A DNA stretch of 64,000 nt from Demequina subtropica (GTDB lineage: Bacteria > Actinomycetota > Actinomycetes > Actinomycetales > Demequinaceae). Within the stretch, counting starts at the first letter, position 1. Every line of letters starts with the position of its first letter. Below, one piece after another: positions 1 to 10,412 of the stretch. The translations under genes and the position numbers were made by a program. The stretch covers positions 1 to 64,000 of the forward strand of contig NZ_BBMB01000003.1 in assembly GCF_000971235.1 (NCBI RefSeq). The letters run 5' to 3'. A model generated the notes under the pieces. It saw only the letters and a list, made by a program, of their open reading frames with translations, was not told where the DNA came from and made no database searches.

Positions 1-429
1 AAGCTCCCACCAGAAGCTCAGGTCGCCGATGCCCAGGGTGGCGGAGGCAGAGGCAGCGAAGGCGACCGTGATCGCGAGGCTGATGAGCGTCATCATGCCG
101 GGCTTGCGGACGGTGATCTCGTCGCGCCAGGCCATGCTGAGGAACGGCCAGCCGCCCCACGCGAAGATCGCGGTGCCGAGGAGCGGCGGGATCCACGTGC
201 TGCCCGGAAGGTCGTAGCCGAGCCAGCCCTCGACCATCTCGCTGGTCGCGATCACCGGGACAGCGAGGAGCAGGTTCCACCAGAACAGCCGCTTGAAGAG
301 CATCGCGTGGCCGCTGTGGTCGGTGCCGTGGTGGGTGTGATCCGACTGCTGGCTGTGGTCGGCACGCTGAGCCTGGCCGTCGTGCTGCGCGTGCTCGCCG
401 TGAGTCATCGTCGTGTGGTCGTGCGCCAT
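1..429 (-). CDS. Copper-type P1B heavy-metal ATPase, N-terminal part (cut by window edge)
   Basis: This is the first 143 codons of an integral membrane cation-exporting ATPase. The N-terminus is rich in His and Asp (MAHDHTTMTHGEHAQHDG and on to about residue 45), typical of CopB-like P1B ATPases, in place of a CxxC metal-binding domain. Transmembrane segments follow (FKRLFWWNLLLAVPVI; PPLLGTAIFAWGGWPF), then the family motif KPGMMTLISLAI. The ATG follows an AAGGAGG ribosome site by a few bases. The promoter upstream looks like that of E. coli copA, which fits metal-induced export of Cu or Ag. The catalytic DKTG and CPx/CPH motifs lie outside the window, so metal specificity is inferred. Confidence 0.85.
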   Translation of the reverse strand, partial: MAHDHTTMTHGEHAQHDGQAQRADHSQQSDHTHHGTDHSGHAMLFKRLFWWNLLLAVPVIATSEMVEGWLGYDLPGSTWIPPLLGTAIFAWGGWPFLSMAWRDEITVRKPGMMTLISLAITVAFAASASATLGIGDLSFWWEL

Positions 430-461
430 GGGGACCTCCTTGGGAGTGGCAACAACTCAGG

Positions 462-493
462 ACGCTATTCCTTCCATCCGACTGGAAGGTCAA
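462..493 (-). promoter_or_regulatory. CueR/MerR-type metalloregulated promoter of the copper ATPase
   Basis: On the minus strand there is TTGACC (493-488), then the dyad CCTTCCA-N6-TGGAAGG (489-483 and 476-470), then a possible TAGCGT -10 (467-462) with a 20-bp spacer. A long spacer with the dyad between -35 and -10 is the hallmark of MerR-family activators, and CCTTCC/GGAAGG is the CueR-type half-site. The regulator gene is not in the window. Confidence 0.75.
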
Positions 494-658
494 GACCCCA
501 TGCCGGCAATCTCGACGGCGGCGGGGCCGCGCCGTCGGGCGCCCGCCCACCCACTCCCCCGGGGCGATGTCCACAGGCCCTTTCACGCGCGCGATTTCCA
601 CATCTACCTGGGATGATGGTCAGAGCGCGATGTCAGACCCTCGTGGTGGGATGGAGCC

Positions 659-2170
659 ATGGACATCCCGAACCTGTTCGATGCGGACCCGGGCGCCGAC
701 CCGGCGGTCGGCGCGTTCGGGCGCGCTTGCCTGGACGCACGCGCGGCAGTAGGGACGATGCGCGGGCTGGCGGCCTCTGGCGGAGCGGCGGACGTGGTGA
801 AGCGCCTGCGGGATGCGGCGCAGCTGGCTCGCGAGGTCGATATGGTGCTCGCCCGCACCGCCCACGACATCGCGATCAGGTCCGATGTCCCCGGGGGCGG
901 GCTCGCGAAGCATCACGGGTATCGCAGCGCCGCGGACCTGGTCGCGGCCGCGATGGGCACCACGCGCGCCGAAGCGTGGCGCCTGCTCGAGGTCGGACGC
1001 ACGCTGGAGGAGATGGAGGGCGGCAACCCCGACGACGGGCCGGACGATCCCGACGTCGGGGCCGGGGACGGTGCGGACGGTGCGAAGCAGGACCCGCCGC
1101 CTCCCCCGCCACCTTCGCCTCTCAAGCCGAAGCCTGCACCGCGGTACCCGGCCGTCGCAGCAGCGCTGGATCGGGGCGGGATCTCGGCCGACTGCGGCGC
1201 CCAGATCATCACCATGCTCGACTCGCTCGCCGAGGGCGTGCCCGACGACGCCAGGCAGGGCGCGGCCGCGCAGCTGGTGGAGCGGGCGGTCGGGCTGGAC
1301 GCGACCCGGTTCGCCAGGATCGTGGCCCGGTTCAAGGCGGCGCTCGACATCGAGCAGCATGAGCGCGACGTCGCCCGGATGCGCCGCGCCCGGAGCCTGC
1401 GCATGTGGGAGAACCGCGCCGGGATGCTGGTGATCAACGGCGAGCTGGATCCCGAGACGGCCGCGCCCGTGCGCGCGGCGCTCGATGCGCTGGTCGGCGA
1501 GGCGATGCGCGCCAGCCGCGACCAGCCCGGCATCGACCAGCGCACCACCGAACAGATGCGCGCCGACTCCCTTGCCGACCTCGCCCGACACGCGCTGGGC
1601 TGCGAATCCACCACTCCGTTGTTGGGCACCACCACCGTGGTGGTGCGTGTCAGCGAGACCGACCTCAGGGCCGGAGTGGGCCTCGGCGAGGTTGATGGAT
1701 GCAGCCGACCCGTCGACATCGCGACCGCGCGCCGGCTGGCCGCCACCGCCTTCGTCGTCCCCGCCGTCCTGGGCTCCAAGAGCGAACTCCTCGACCTCGG
1801 CCGCCGCACCTACCCCTTCACTCGCGCCCAGCGCATCGCACTGGGCGAGCGCGACGGCGGATGCGCCTTCTGCGGCGTCCCTCCCGCCTGGTGCGAGGCC
1901 CATCACCTCCAGTTCTGGTCCCGAGGCGGCCGCACCGACCTCTCGAACGGCGCGCTCCTGTGCTCCCACTGCCATCACGTCATCCACGACCAGGGCTGGA
2001 CCGTCCGCGCCACCGACACCGAGATCTGGTTCATCCCACCCGCCACCGTCGATCCCGACCGCGTGCCCCGCCAAGGCGGACGCGCGCGCTTCGGGCCGCC
2101 ACGCGCCTGGCGGCCCCAGCCCATCCCGCCGCCGGGCGCGTCCCCGAGCACGAGAACCGACGCCGCCTGA
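659..2170 (+). CDS. DUF222 / HNH endonuclease domain protein (13E12-repeat family)
   Basis: A 503-residue protein with the actinobacterial layout of N-terminal DUF222 (about residues 30-330) and C-terminal HNH nuclease. The HNH zinc and catalytic signature is clear: CAFCGVPPAWCEAHH, then SNGALLCSHCHHVIHDQGW around residues 400-440. A low-complexity proline and acidic stretch (about residues 130-165) splits the DUF222 region. These proteins occur in many copies in actinobacterial genomes. They are suspected mobile or nuclease elements with no settled role. The start is MDIPNLFD; its ribosome site is weak. It stands alone and converges with the deacetylase downstream. Confidence 0.8.
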   Translation: MDIPNLFDADPGADPAVGAFGRACLDARAAVGTMRGLAASGGAADVVKRLRDAAQLAREVDMVLARTAHDIAIRSDVPGGGLAKHHGYRSAADLVAAAMGTTRAEAWRLLEVGRTLEEMEGGNPDDGPDDPDVGAGDGADGAKQDPPPPPPPSPLKPKPAPRYPAVAAALDRGGISADCGAQIITMLDSLAEGVPDDARQGAAAQLVERAVGLDATRFARIVARFKAALDIEQHERDVARMRRARSLRMWENRAGMLVINGELDPETAAPVRAALDALVGEAMRASRDQPGIDQRTTEQMRADSLADLARHALGCESTTPLLGTTTVVVRVSETDLRAGVGLGEVDGCSRPVDIATARRLAATAFVVPAVLGSKSELLDLGRRTYPFTRAQRIALGERDGGCAFCGVPPAWCEAHHLQFWSRGGRTDLSNGALLCSHCHHVIHDQGWTVRATDTEIWFIPPATVDPDRVPRQGGRARFGPPRAWRPQPIPPPGASPSTRTDAA

Positions 2171-2253
2171 CCCGGGACGTGGCGGCCCCGATGCGGCGGA
2201 GCATGCCCGCGCGCGTCTCGGTGCACGCCGCCGCACAACGCGTTCCAGAGGCG

Positions 2254-2913
2254 TCAGGGCATCTCGGGAAGCACGAACCGCCAGCCCTCGTCGAGCCGCT
2301 CCGACACGACCTCGATCACGGCGTCGACCGTGCCCGACCTGTTGCCGCCGCCATCATGCAGGAGCACCAGCTCGCCCGGGACCATCGCGAGCCTCAGCCG
2401 CGAGGCGAGCACGGCCGGATCCTGCTCGACCCAGTCCTCGACCGTGTTGACCACGTCGAGCGGCTGCATCCCGAGGCGCACAGCGACGGGAGCGGTGACG
2501 CCCCACGCGCCGTTGGGTGCGCGCCAGTACGGCACGGGGACCTCGTCGCCGACCACCGACTCGATGATCGCGAGGTTCCTGAGCATGTCGTCGCGCACCG
2601 AGAGCGCGTCCCACTCCCCCATGGCCTCATAGGAGGTGGAGTGGTTGCACAGCACATGCCCGTCGGCGACGATGCGGCGCAGCACCTCGGCGCCCGAGGG
2701 GATCGGGGTCCCGTCGCCGCCTTCGCCCGCGGGACGCAGGATCTCCGAGCCGATCACCGCGAACACCGCGCGGATCCCCCTCGACTTGAGGAAGTCGAGC
2801 AGCCGCATCGTGTCGAGGCCGTTGGGGCCGTCGTCGAAGGTGAGCGCGCACGCGGGCCCCGAGAGCGCGAGACCCCCGCTCGCCACGCGGCGAACGGGGG
2901 TCTCGTTGAGCAT
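2254..2913 (-). CDS. NodB-domain polysaccharide deacetylase-like protein with altered metal site
   Basis: A 219-residue protein consisting almost entirely of the NodB homology domain. Motif 1 is TFDDGP (25-30), motif 3 RAPNGAWG, motif 4 VEDW and motif 5 LLHDGGG. Motif 2 reads NHSTSY: the first metal His is present (H91), but the second, four residues on, is Tyr95. Family members remove N-acetyl groups from peptidoglycan or chitin-type glycans. The missing His makes ordinary zinc hydrolysis uncertain. I chose the ATG 16 bp after the gatB stop, with AGGAA upstream, because a longer form would overlap gatB. No signal peptide is visible. It is probably the last gene of the gatCAB transcript. Confidence 0.8.
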   Translation of the reverse strand: MLNETPVRRVASGGLALSGPACALTFDDGPNGLDTMRLLDFLKSRGIRAVFAVIGSEILRPAGEGGDGTPIPSGAEVLRRIVADGHVLCNHSTSYEAMGEWDALSVRDDMLRNLAIIESVVGDEVPVPYWRAPNGAWGVTAPVAVRLGMQPLDVVNTVEDWVEQDPAVLASRLRLAMVPGELVLLHDGGGNRSGTVDAVIEVVSERLDEGWRFVLPEMP

Positions 2914-2929
2914 GCTCGAGGTTCCTGCG

Positions 2930-4447
2930 TCAGCCCTCGACGCCGGCGCGCTGCAGGATGATCTCCCGAACGCGGCCCGCATCGGCCTGGCCGCGCGTCG
3001 CCTTCATGACCGCGCCGACGATCGCGCCGGCGGCCTGGACCTTGCCGTCCTGGATCTTGGCGAGGACGTCGGGCTGGGCGGCCAGGGCCTCGTCCACCGC
3101 CTTCTCGAGCGCCGAGTCGTCGGAGACGACCTCGAGGCCGCGCGACGCGACCACCTCGGCGGGCGAGCCCTCGCCCGCGAGGACGCCCTCGAGCGCCTGG
3201 CGCGCGAGCTTGTCGTTGATCTTGCCCTCATCGACCAGGCCCTGGAGCTCGGCGATCGCGCCGGGCGTCACCGGCAGCTCCGCGAGAGCGACCTCGCGGT
3301 CGTTCGCGACGCGGGACAGCTCGCCCATCCACCACTTGCGCGCGGCCTGGGGCGTGGCGCCCGCGGCGACGGTGTCCGCGATGAGGACCAGGGCATCGGC
3401 GGCGACCACGTCGCGCATCTCCAGGTCGGAGAAGCCCCACTCCTCGCGCAGACGCGCACGCATCTTGGCGGGGTGCTCGGGGATGGTGCCCCGCAGCTCC
3501 TCGACCCACTCGCGCGACGGCTGGACCGGCAGCAGGTCCGGCTCCGGGAAGTACCGGTAGTCCTCCGCCTCCTCCTTGGAGCGGCCCGGCGTGGTCGACG
3601 AGGTGTCCTCGTGCCAGTGACGGGTCTCCTGCACCACGGGCTGGCCCGCGAGCAGCAGCGATGCCTGGCGGGCCGCCTCGAAGTGCACCGCACGCTCGAT
3701 CGCGCGCAGCGAGTTGACGTTCTTGGTCTCGGAACGCTTGCCGAACGGGACGTCGTCCTGCGACTCGCCCGCGACCGCCTTGGGACGCAGGGACAGGTTG
3801 ACGTCGGCACGCACCGAGCCCTGCTCCATGCGGCCGTCCGAGATGCCCAGCGCCCGCACGATGTCGCGGATGGTCGCCACATAGGCGCGCGCGACCTCGG
3901 CGGTACGGTCGCCCATGCCCGTGACGGGCTTGGTGACGATCTCCACGAGCGGCACGCCGCCGCGGTTGTAGTCGACCAGCGAGTAGTCGGCGCCCTGGAT
4001 GCCGCCCGAGCCACCCACGTGGGTGTTCTTGCCGGCGTCCTCCTCCATGTGCGCACGCTCGATCGCCACCGTCACCACGGTGCCGTCGTCGAGGACCACG
4101 TCGAGCGAGCCCTCGTAGCAGGTCGGCTCGTCGTACTGCGAGATCTGGTAGTCCTTCGACAGGTCCGGGTAGAAGTAGTTCTTCCGGGCGAAGCGCGAGG
4201 ACTCACGGATCGAGCAGCCGAGGGCCAGGCCCAGCCGGATCGCCGACTCGACGGCCTTCTGGTTGGTCACCGGCATCGCGCCCGGGAGGCCGAGGCAGAC
4301 CGGGCAGACCTGGGTGTTGGGCTCGGCGCCGAACTCGTTGGCGCAGCCGCAGAACATCTTGGTCTTGGTGTTGAGCTCGACGTGGACCTCGATGCCGAAG
4401 ACCGGGTCGAACTCCTCCATCGCCTGCTCGTACGTCATCGTGGTCAC
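2930..4447 (-). CDS. gatB: Asp-tRNA(Asn)/Glu-tRNA(Gln) amidotransferase subunit B
   Basis: GatB binds misacylated tRNA and phosphorylates the acyl group. With GatA and GatC it converts Glu-tRNA(Gln) and/or Asp-tRNA(Asn) to the amide form in the cytoplasm. The 505-residue length is normal. The early [17 protein letters not shown] segment and the zinc cysteines (CGCANEFG, then CPVCLGLPG) are intact, and a C-terminal YqeY-like helical tail is present. The GTG start forms a 4-bp GTGA overlap with the gatA stop and lies about 6 nt after GGAGGT, better than an ATG nine bases later. It is translationally coupled in gatCAB. Confidence 0.95.
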   Translation of the reverse strand: MTTMTYEQAMEEFDPVFGIEVHVELNTKTKMFCGCANEFGAEPNTQVCPVCLGLPGAMPVTNQKAVESAIRLGLALGCSIRESSRFARKNYFYPDLSKDYQISQYDEPTCYEGSLDVVLDDGTVVTVAIERAHMEEDAGKNTHVGGSGGIQGADYSLVDYNRGGVPLVEIVTKPVTGMGDRTAEVARAYVATIRDIVRALGISDGRMEQGSVRADVNLSLRPKAVAGESQDDVPFGKRSETKNVNSLRAIERAVHFEAARQASLLLAGQPVVQETRHWHEDTSSTTPGRSKEEAEDYRYFPEPDLLPVQPSREWVEELRGTIPEHPAKMRARLREEWGFSDLEMRDVVAADALVLIADTVAAGATPQAARKWWMGELSRVANDREVALAELPVTPGAIAELQGLVDEGKINDKLARQALEGVLAGEGSPAEVVASRGLEVVSDDSALEKAVDEALAAQPDVLAKIQDGKVQAAGAIVGAVMKATRGQADAGRVREIILQRAGVEG

Positions 4448-5976
4448 TCGGCCACCTCCAGCTCGGGAGCCTGCGCGGACAGCGGGCCGCCCCACTCGGC
4501 GGTCAGCGACGCCTCGAGGGCGGCGCCGATCCGGTACAGACGGGCGTCCTCGTGGGCCGGCGCCAGGATCTGGAAGCCGACCGGCAGGCCGTCCTCGGGC
4601 GCGAGGCCCGACGGCAGCGACATGCCGGGGATGCCCGCGAGGTTCGCGGGGATGGTCGCGATGTCGTTGAGGTACATCGCCAAGGGGTCGTCGATACGCT
4701 CGCCGATCTTGAACGGCGTGGTCGGCGTGGTGGGCGACACGAGCACATCGCACTGCTCGAACGCGGCGTCGAAGTCGCGCTGCACCAGCGTGCGGACCTT
4801 CTGTGCCGAGCCGTAGTAGGCGTCGTAGTAGCCCGCCGACAGCGCGTACGTGCCGAGGATGATGCGGCGCTTGACCTCGTCGCCGAAGCCCTCGGCGCGG
4901 GTCGCGAGCATCGTCTTCTCGACCGTCGCCTTCTCGACGCGCTTGCCGAAGCGCACCGAGTCGAACTTCGCGAGGTTGGACGACGCCTCCGACGGAAGGA
5001 TCACGTAGTAGGCGGCCAGCGCGTACTCGAAGGACGGGCAGGAGACCTCGACGACCTCGGCGCCCATCGCGCGGAGCTTGTCGAGCGACTCCTCGAAGCG
5101 CTGCGTCACGCCGGCCTGGTAGCCGCCGTCCGCGCCGCTGAGCTCGCGCACCACGCCGACCTTGACGCCCGTGAGGTCCATCTGCGCGCCCTCGAGCGCG
5201 GCCTCGACCACGGCCGGGACGGGCTCGTTCAGCGAGGTGGCGTCCATCTCGTCGTGCCCGCCCATGACCTCGTGCAGCAGCGCCGTGTCGAGCACCGTGC
5301 GGCCGCACGGGCCCAGCTGGTCGAGCGACGAGGCGAGCGCGATCGCGCCGAAGCGGCTCACGCCGCCGTAGGTGGGCTTCACGCCCACGGTCGCGGTCAC
5401 GGACGCGGGCTGACGGATGGAGCCGCCCGTGTCGGAGCCGATGGTGAGGGGCGCCTCGAAGGCCGCGAGCGCTGCGGCCGAGCCGCCGCCCGAGCCGCCG
5501 GGGATGCGGTCGAGGTCCCACGGGTTGCGCGTCGGGCCGTAGCCCGAGTGCTCCGTGGAGGAGCCCATCGCGAACTCGTCCATGTTGGTCTTGCCGAGGA
5601 TCGGCATGCGCGCCTCGCGGACGCGGCGGGTCACCGTCGCGTCGTACGGCGGGATCCAGCCCTCGAGGATGCGTGAGCCGGCCGTCGTGGGCAGGCCCTT
5701 GGTGACCAGGACGTCCTTGATGCCGATCGGCACGCCGGCCAGTCGGGGCAGCTCGACGCCCGCGGCGCGATCGGCGTCGACCGCGCGGGCGGCCTCGAGC
5801 GCACCCTCGGCGTCGATGTGGAGGAACGCGTGGACGCTGTTCGACTCCACGGTGCCGTCCACGGCGGCGATGCGGTCGAGGTGCGCCTGCACCAGCTCGA
5901 CCGAGGTGACCTCGCCTGCGGCGAGGGCGTCGGCCATCTGGGCGGCCGTCTTGCGAGTCCAATCCGTCATGGTCAC
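4444..5976 (-). CDS. gatA: Asp-tRNA(Asn)/Glu-tRNA(Gln) amidotransferase subunit A
   Basis: GatA is the glutaminase of the GatCAB complex and supplies ammonia through a tunnel to GatB. The 510-residue protein has the amidase-signature Ser-cisSer-Lys triad. By alignment these are Lys87 (PIGIKDVL), Ser162 in GGSGGGSAA and Ser186 in [12 protein letters not shown]. The gene overlaps gatC by ATGA and gatB by GTGA, so the three are coupled. Nothing unusual is visible. Confidence 0.96.
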   Translation of the reverse strand: MTMTDWTRKTAAQMADALAAGEVTSVELVQAHLDRIAAVDGTVESNSVHAFLHIDAEGALEAARAVDADRAAGVELPRLAGVPIGIKDVLVTKGLPTTAGSRILEGWIPPYDATVTRRVREARMPILGKTNMDEFAMGSSTEHSGYGPTRNPWDLDRIPGGSGGGSAAALAAFEAPLTIGSDTGGSIRQPASVTATVGVKPTYGGVSRFGAIALASSLDQLGPCGRTVLDTALLHEVMGGHDEMDATSLNEPVPAVVEAALEGAQMDLTGVKVGVVRELSGADGGYQAGVTQRFEESLDKLRAMGAEVVEVSCPSFEYALAAYYVILPSEASSNLAKFDSVRFGKRVEKATVEKTMLATRAEGFGDEVKRRIILGTYALSAGYYDAYYGSAQKVRTLVQRDFDAAFEQCDVLVSPTTPTTPFKIGERIDDPLAMYLNDIATIPANLAGIPGMSLPSGLAPEDGLPVGFQILAPAHEDARLYRIGAALEASLTAEWGGPLSAQAPELEVAE

Positions 5977-6272
5977 GCCTCCTCCCCCAGGATCTGCGGC
6001 ACGCGGAAGCGTCCGTCCTCCGCCTCGGGGGCGGCGGCCAGCGCATCGTCCTGCGCGAAGGACGGGCGGACCACGTCCTCGCGGTGGATGTTGGCCATCG
6101 GGATCGGGTGGCTCGTCGCCGGGACGTCCTCGCCGGCGACCTCGGCCACCTTGGCGACGGCGTCGACGATCACGGCGAGCTGGCCCGAGAGGCGGTCGAG
6201 GTCCGCGTCGGTCATGTCGATGCGGGCGAGCGCCGCGAGGCGCGCCACATCGGATCGCTCAAGGGAAGACAT
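5973..6272 (-). CDS. gatC: Asp-tRNA(Asn)/Glu-tRNA(Gln) amidotransferase subunit C
   Basis: A 99-residue GatC that wraps around and stabilises GatA-GatB. The N-terminal helix ([19 protein letters not shown]) and the LRPD-like region replaced by [10 protein letters not shown] are as expected. It is first of the coupled gatCAB block. No good ribosome site precedes the ATG. TAGACT lies exactly 7 nt upstream, which points to a leaderless transcript starting at the ATG. Confidence 0.94.
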   Translation of the reverse strand: MSSLERSDVARLAALARIDMTDADLDRLSGQLAVIVDAVAKVAEVAGEDVPATSHPIPMANIHREDVVRPSFAQDDALAAAPEAEDGRFRVPQILGEEA

Positions 6273-6279
6273 GGCGTCG

Positions 6280-6285
6280 AGTCTA
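6280..6285 (-). promoter_or_regulatory. -10 element of a probable leaderless gatC promoter
   Basis: TAGACT on the minus strand, 7 nt before the gatC ATG. This places the transcription start at or next to the start codon. Confidence 0.6.
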
Positions 6286-6336
6286 GTGGCGCGCGGTCCC
6301 GCTCACGGCGCCGTCACCGCACGGCGGTCGCGCGGC

Positions 6337-6903
6337 TCACGGCTCCCACGAGTAGCCGAGCAGCCGGATGGCGCCCTCGGGGGCCCGGCCGCCCTCGAGC
6401 GGCACCCGGGTCACCGAGCCGTCCTCGTTGTCGACCACGAGCCAGTCGAGCTCCTCGCGCCGCGTGAACCCCATCCGCTCGTAGAGGCGGTGGGCCACGT
6501 GCATCGTCTCCATGGTCGACAGGACGATGCGGGGCGCGCCCTCCTCGACTGCCCGCTCCATGGCGGCGCGCGCCAGGTCGCGCCCGATGCCCCGACCGCG
6601 CTCGATGGGCGAGACCGCGAGCATCCTCAGCTCGTACTCGCCGTTCTGCGCGAGCTCGATGAAGGGGCTGCCGGGCGGCACGAGCGTGATGGTGCCGACG
6701 ATCGCCCCCTCGCCCTTCTCCCCGTCCATCATGGCGAGCAGCTCCGCGCCCTCGGCGCGCGCCTGCGCATCGCGCAGCTGAGGGAGGTACGGGTGGGCGT
6801 GGTCCACGAGGCCGTCCGCGAGGTAGGCGAGCGCGGTGAGCTCGCCGATCTCCTGGAGGCGGGACTTCTCGTCGGGCTTGATGACGCGGACGGCAGATCT
6901 CAC
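6337..6903 (-). CDS. GNAT family N-acetyltransferase
   Basis: A 188-residue GCN5-related acetyltransferase. The acetyl-CoA motif A is clear (YELRMLAVSPIERGRGIGRDL, with the R-x-x-G-x-G turn RGRGIG), followed by motif B (AHRLYERMGF). The substrate cannot be told from sequence. The start overlaps the end of the upstream small membrane protein by 4 bp, so the two are co-translated. A GNAT gene between ligA and gatC is a recurrent actinobacterial arrangement. Confidence 0.85.
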   Translation of the reverse strand: MRSAVRVIKPDEKSRLQEIGELTALAYLADGLVDHAHPYLPQLRDAQARAEGAELLAMMDGEKGEGAIVGTITLVPPGSPFIELAQNGEYELRMLAVSPIERGRGIGRDLARAAMERAVEEGAPRIVLSTMETMHVAHRLYERMGFTRREELDWLVVDNEDGSVTRVPLEGGRAPEGAIRLLGYSWEP

Positions 6904-7151
6904 TGTGGGCCCTCATTCGGGTCGATGCGGCGGTCCCAGTGGGGGACAGACGTCTCCGACGGCGTCCCCTGGACCGGGTCGGGGTGCTGGCCCGTCGGAC
7001 CGCGAGCGGCGTCCTCGCCGGGATGCGGCTGCGGGTGCGAGCGCGGGGGCTGCGGGCCACGACGAGCGACCGAGACGACGAGCACCGTCACGAGGACCGC
7101 CAGGACCACGACGCCGGCGACGACGCCGATGACGAGTGCGGAGTTCATCAC
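6900..7151 (-). CDS. Small single-pass membrane protein, function unknown
   Basis: An 83-residue protein with one N-terminal transmembrane helix (about residues 4-28, VIGVVAGVVVLAVLVTVLVV), then basic residues and a Pro/Gly/His-rich cytoplasmic tail. GGGAGG precedes the GTG start by about 8 nt; the next codon is ATG and could be used instead. The 4-bp overlap with the GNAT gene and its place after ligA suggest an operon. I do not recognise a named family. Confidence 0.65.
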   Translation of the reverse strand: MMNSALVIGVVAGVVVLAVLVTVLVVSVARRGPQPPRSHPQPHPGEDAARGPTGQHPDPVQGTPSETSVPHWDRRIDPNEGPQ

Positions 7152-7213
7152 GATACGTTCCTCCCTCCCCCTTGCTCGCCAGCCTACCCACGGCCGCCGA
7201 CGTGCGTCAGGGG

Positions 7214-9361
<2,148 letters not shown>

Positions 9362-9362
9362 C

Positions 9363-9368
9363 TAGCCT
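9363..9368 (+). promoter_or_regulatory. -10 element of a probable leaderless promoter
   Basis: TAGCCT, 7 nt before the ATG of the M15 lipoprotein gene, which lacks a ribosome site. pgi has the same hexamer and spacing. Confidence 0.55.
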
Positions 9369-9375
9369 TGACCGC

Positions 9376-10365
9376 ATGTCTCCCCGCCACGCCCTCGCCT
9401 CGACCCGTACCCGTGCGATCCTCACGGTGCTCGCCGGCGGCCTGGGCCTGGCCGTGGCCGTCGCCTCGTGCTCGGCCTCGTCGAACGGCTCGACGGCGCA
9501 GCAGACGGGCGCTGTCACCACGAGCCCCGAGACGTCGGCGACCGCCTCCGCGACACCCGAGCCGAGCATCGTCCCCTCCCCCTCAGCGACCCCCACGCCC
9601 ACCGCCGAGCCCTCCGTGACCCCGGAGCCCAGCGCGACCGCCGCGCCCGTCTCCGAGTTCGCGCGGCCCGACTGGCTGGGCCAGACCGTGCTGAAGAAGC
9701 AGGACAACGGCCTGGGCAAGCCCGGCGCCACGCCCGAGGAGCTCCGCGACCGCCGTCTCGAGCCCCGCGAGGGCGCCTACCCCGACCCCGAGGACGATGC
9801 GTGGTTCGCCACCGTCTCCGAGGTCCCCGCCGATGTCCTGGCCCGCTCGAGCTGGCGCGAGCAGTGCCCGGTGCCGGCCAGCGACCTCGCCTACATCGTC
9901 ATGCCGTTCTGGGGCTTCGACGGGCAGCCCCACACGGGCGAGATGATCACCTCCGCGCAGTACGCCGACGACGTGGTCACGGCGTTCGAGGGCATGTACG
10001 AGCGTCGCTTCCCCATCGAGGAGATGCGCGTCACCACGTGGGAGGAGGTCAACGGCGCCCACACCGGCGACCAGAACGTCACCATCAGCTTCGAGTGCCG
10101 CAAGGTCACCGGGGGCTTCGACGTCTGGTCCGAGCATGCCAAGGGCCTCGCGATCGACATCAACCCGTTCCACAACCCGTGGCAGCGCGACGGGGCGGTG
10201 TTCCCCGAGCTCGCGCGTGCGTACCTCGACCGCGACTGGCTGCGCCCCGGCATGATCGAGAGCCAGCAGCAGATCATCGACGACTTCGAGGAGCTCGGCT
10301 GGACCTGGGGCGGCACGTGGGACAAGCTCGACGACTGGATGCACTTCTCCGCCCAGGGCGGCTGA
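9376..10365 (+). CDS. Lipoprotein with M15 (VanY-like) D,D-carboxypeptidase domain
   Basis: A 329-residue exported lipoprotein. The N-terminus has a basic region, a hydrophobic core and a lipobox with Cys32 (VAS-C). A Thr/Ser/Pro-rich linker spans about residues 35-95. The C-terminal half is an M15-type zinc peptidase with SEHAKGLAIDI (the S-x-H-x-x-G-x-A-x-D motif) and a C-terminal WMHF supplying the last zinc ligand. Such enzymes trim D-Ala from peptidoglycan stem peptides. It stands alone, divergent from ligA, and appears to be transcribed without a leader. Confidence 0.85.
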   Translation: MSPRHALASTRTRAILTVLAGGLGLAVAVASCSASSNGSTAQQTGAVTTSPETSATASATPEPSIVPSPSATPTPTAEPSVTPEPSATAAPVSEFARPDWLGQTVLKKQDNGLGKPGATPEELRDRRLEPREGAYPDPEDDAWFATVSEVPADVLARSSWREQCPVPASDLAYIVMPFWGFDGQPHTGEMITSAQYADDVVTAFEGMYERRFPIEEMRVTTWEEVNGAHTGDQNVTISFECRKVTGGFDVWSEHAKGLAIDINPFHNPWQRDGAVFPELARAYLDRDWLRPGMIESQQQIIDDFEELGWTWGGTWDKLDDWMHFSAQGG

Positions 10366-10412
10366 TCCGCCCATTACCCTGGCCTGACGCACACGAGCCC
10401 CGAGGAGACGCC

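Noticed and set aside
620..2236. Long open frame antisense to the DUF222/HNH gene
   Set aside because: GC-rich shadow frame of low complexity; the plus-strand frame has intact HNH motifs.
2914..2982. Longer deacetylase start inside gatB
   Set aside because: It overlaps gatB by more than 50 bp and lacks a ribosome site; the internal ATG has AGGAA upstream.
9468..10412. Single large protein from the 8-oxoguanine deaminase frame extended upstream
   Set aside because: The open frame continues under the M15 lipoprotein gene, but the ATG with GAGGAG at 10413 gives the normal family length.
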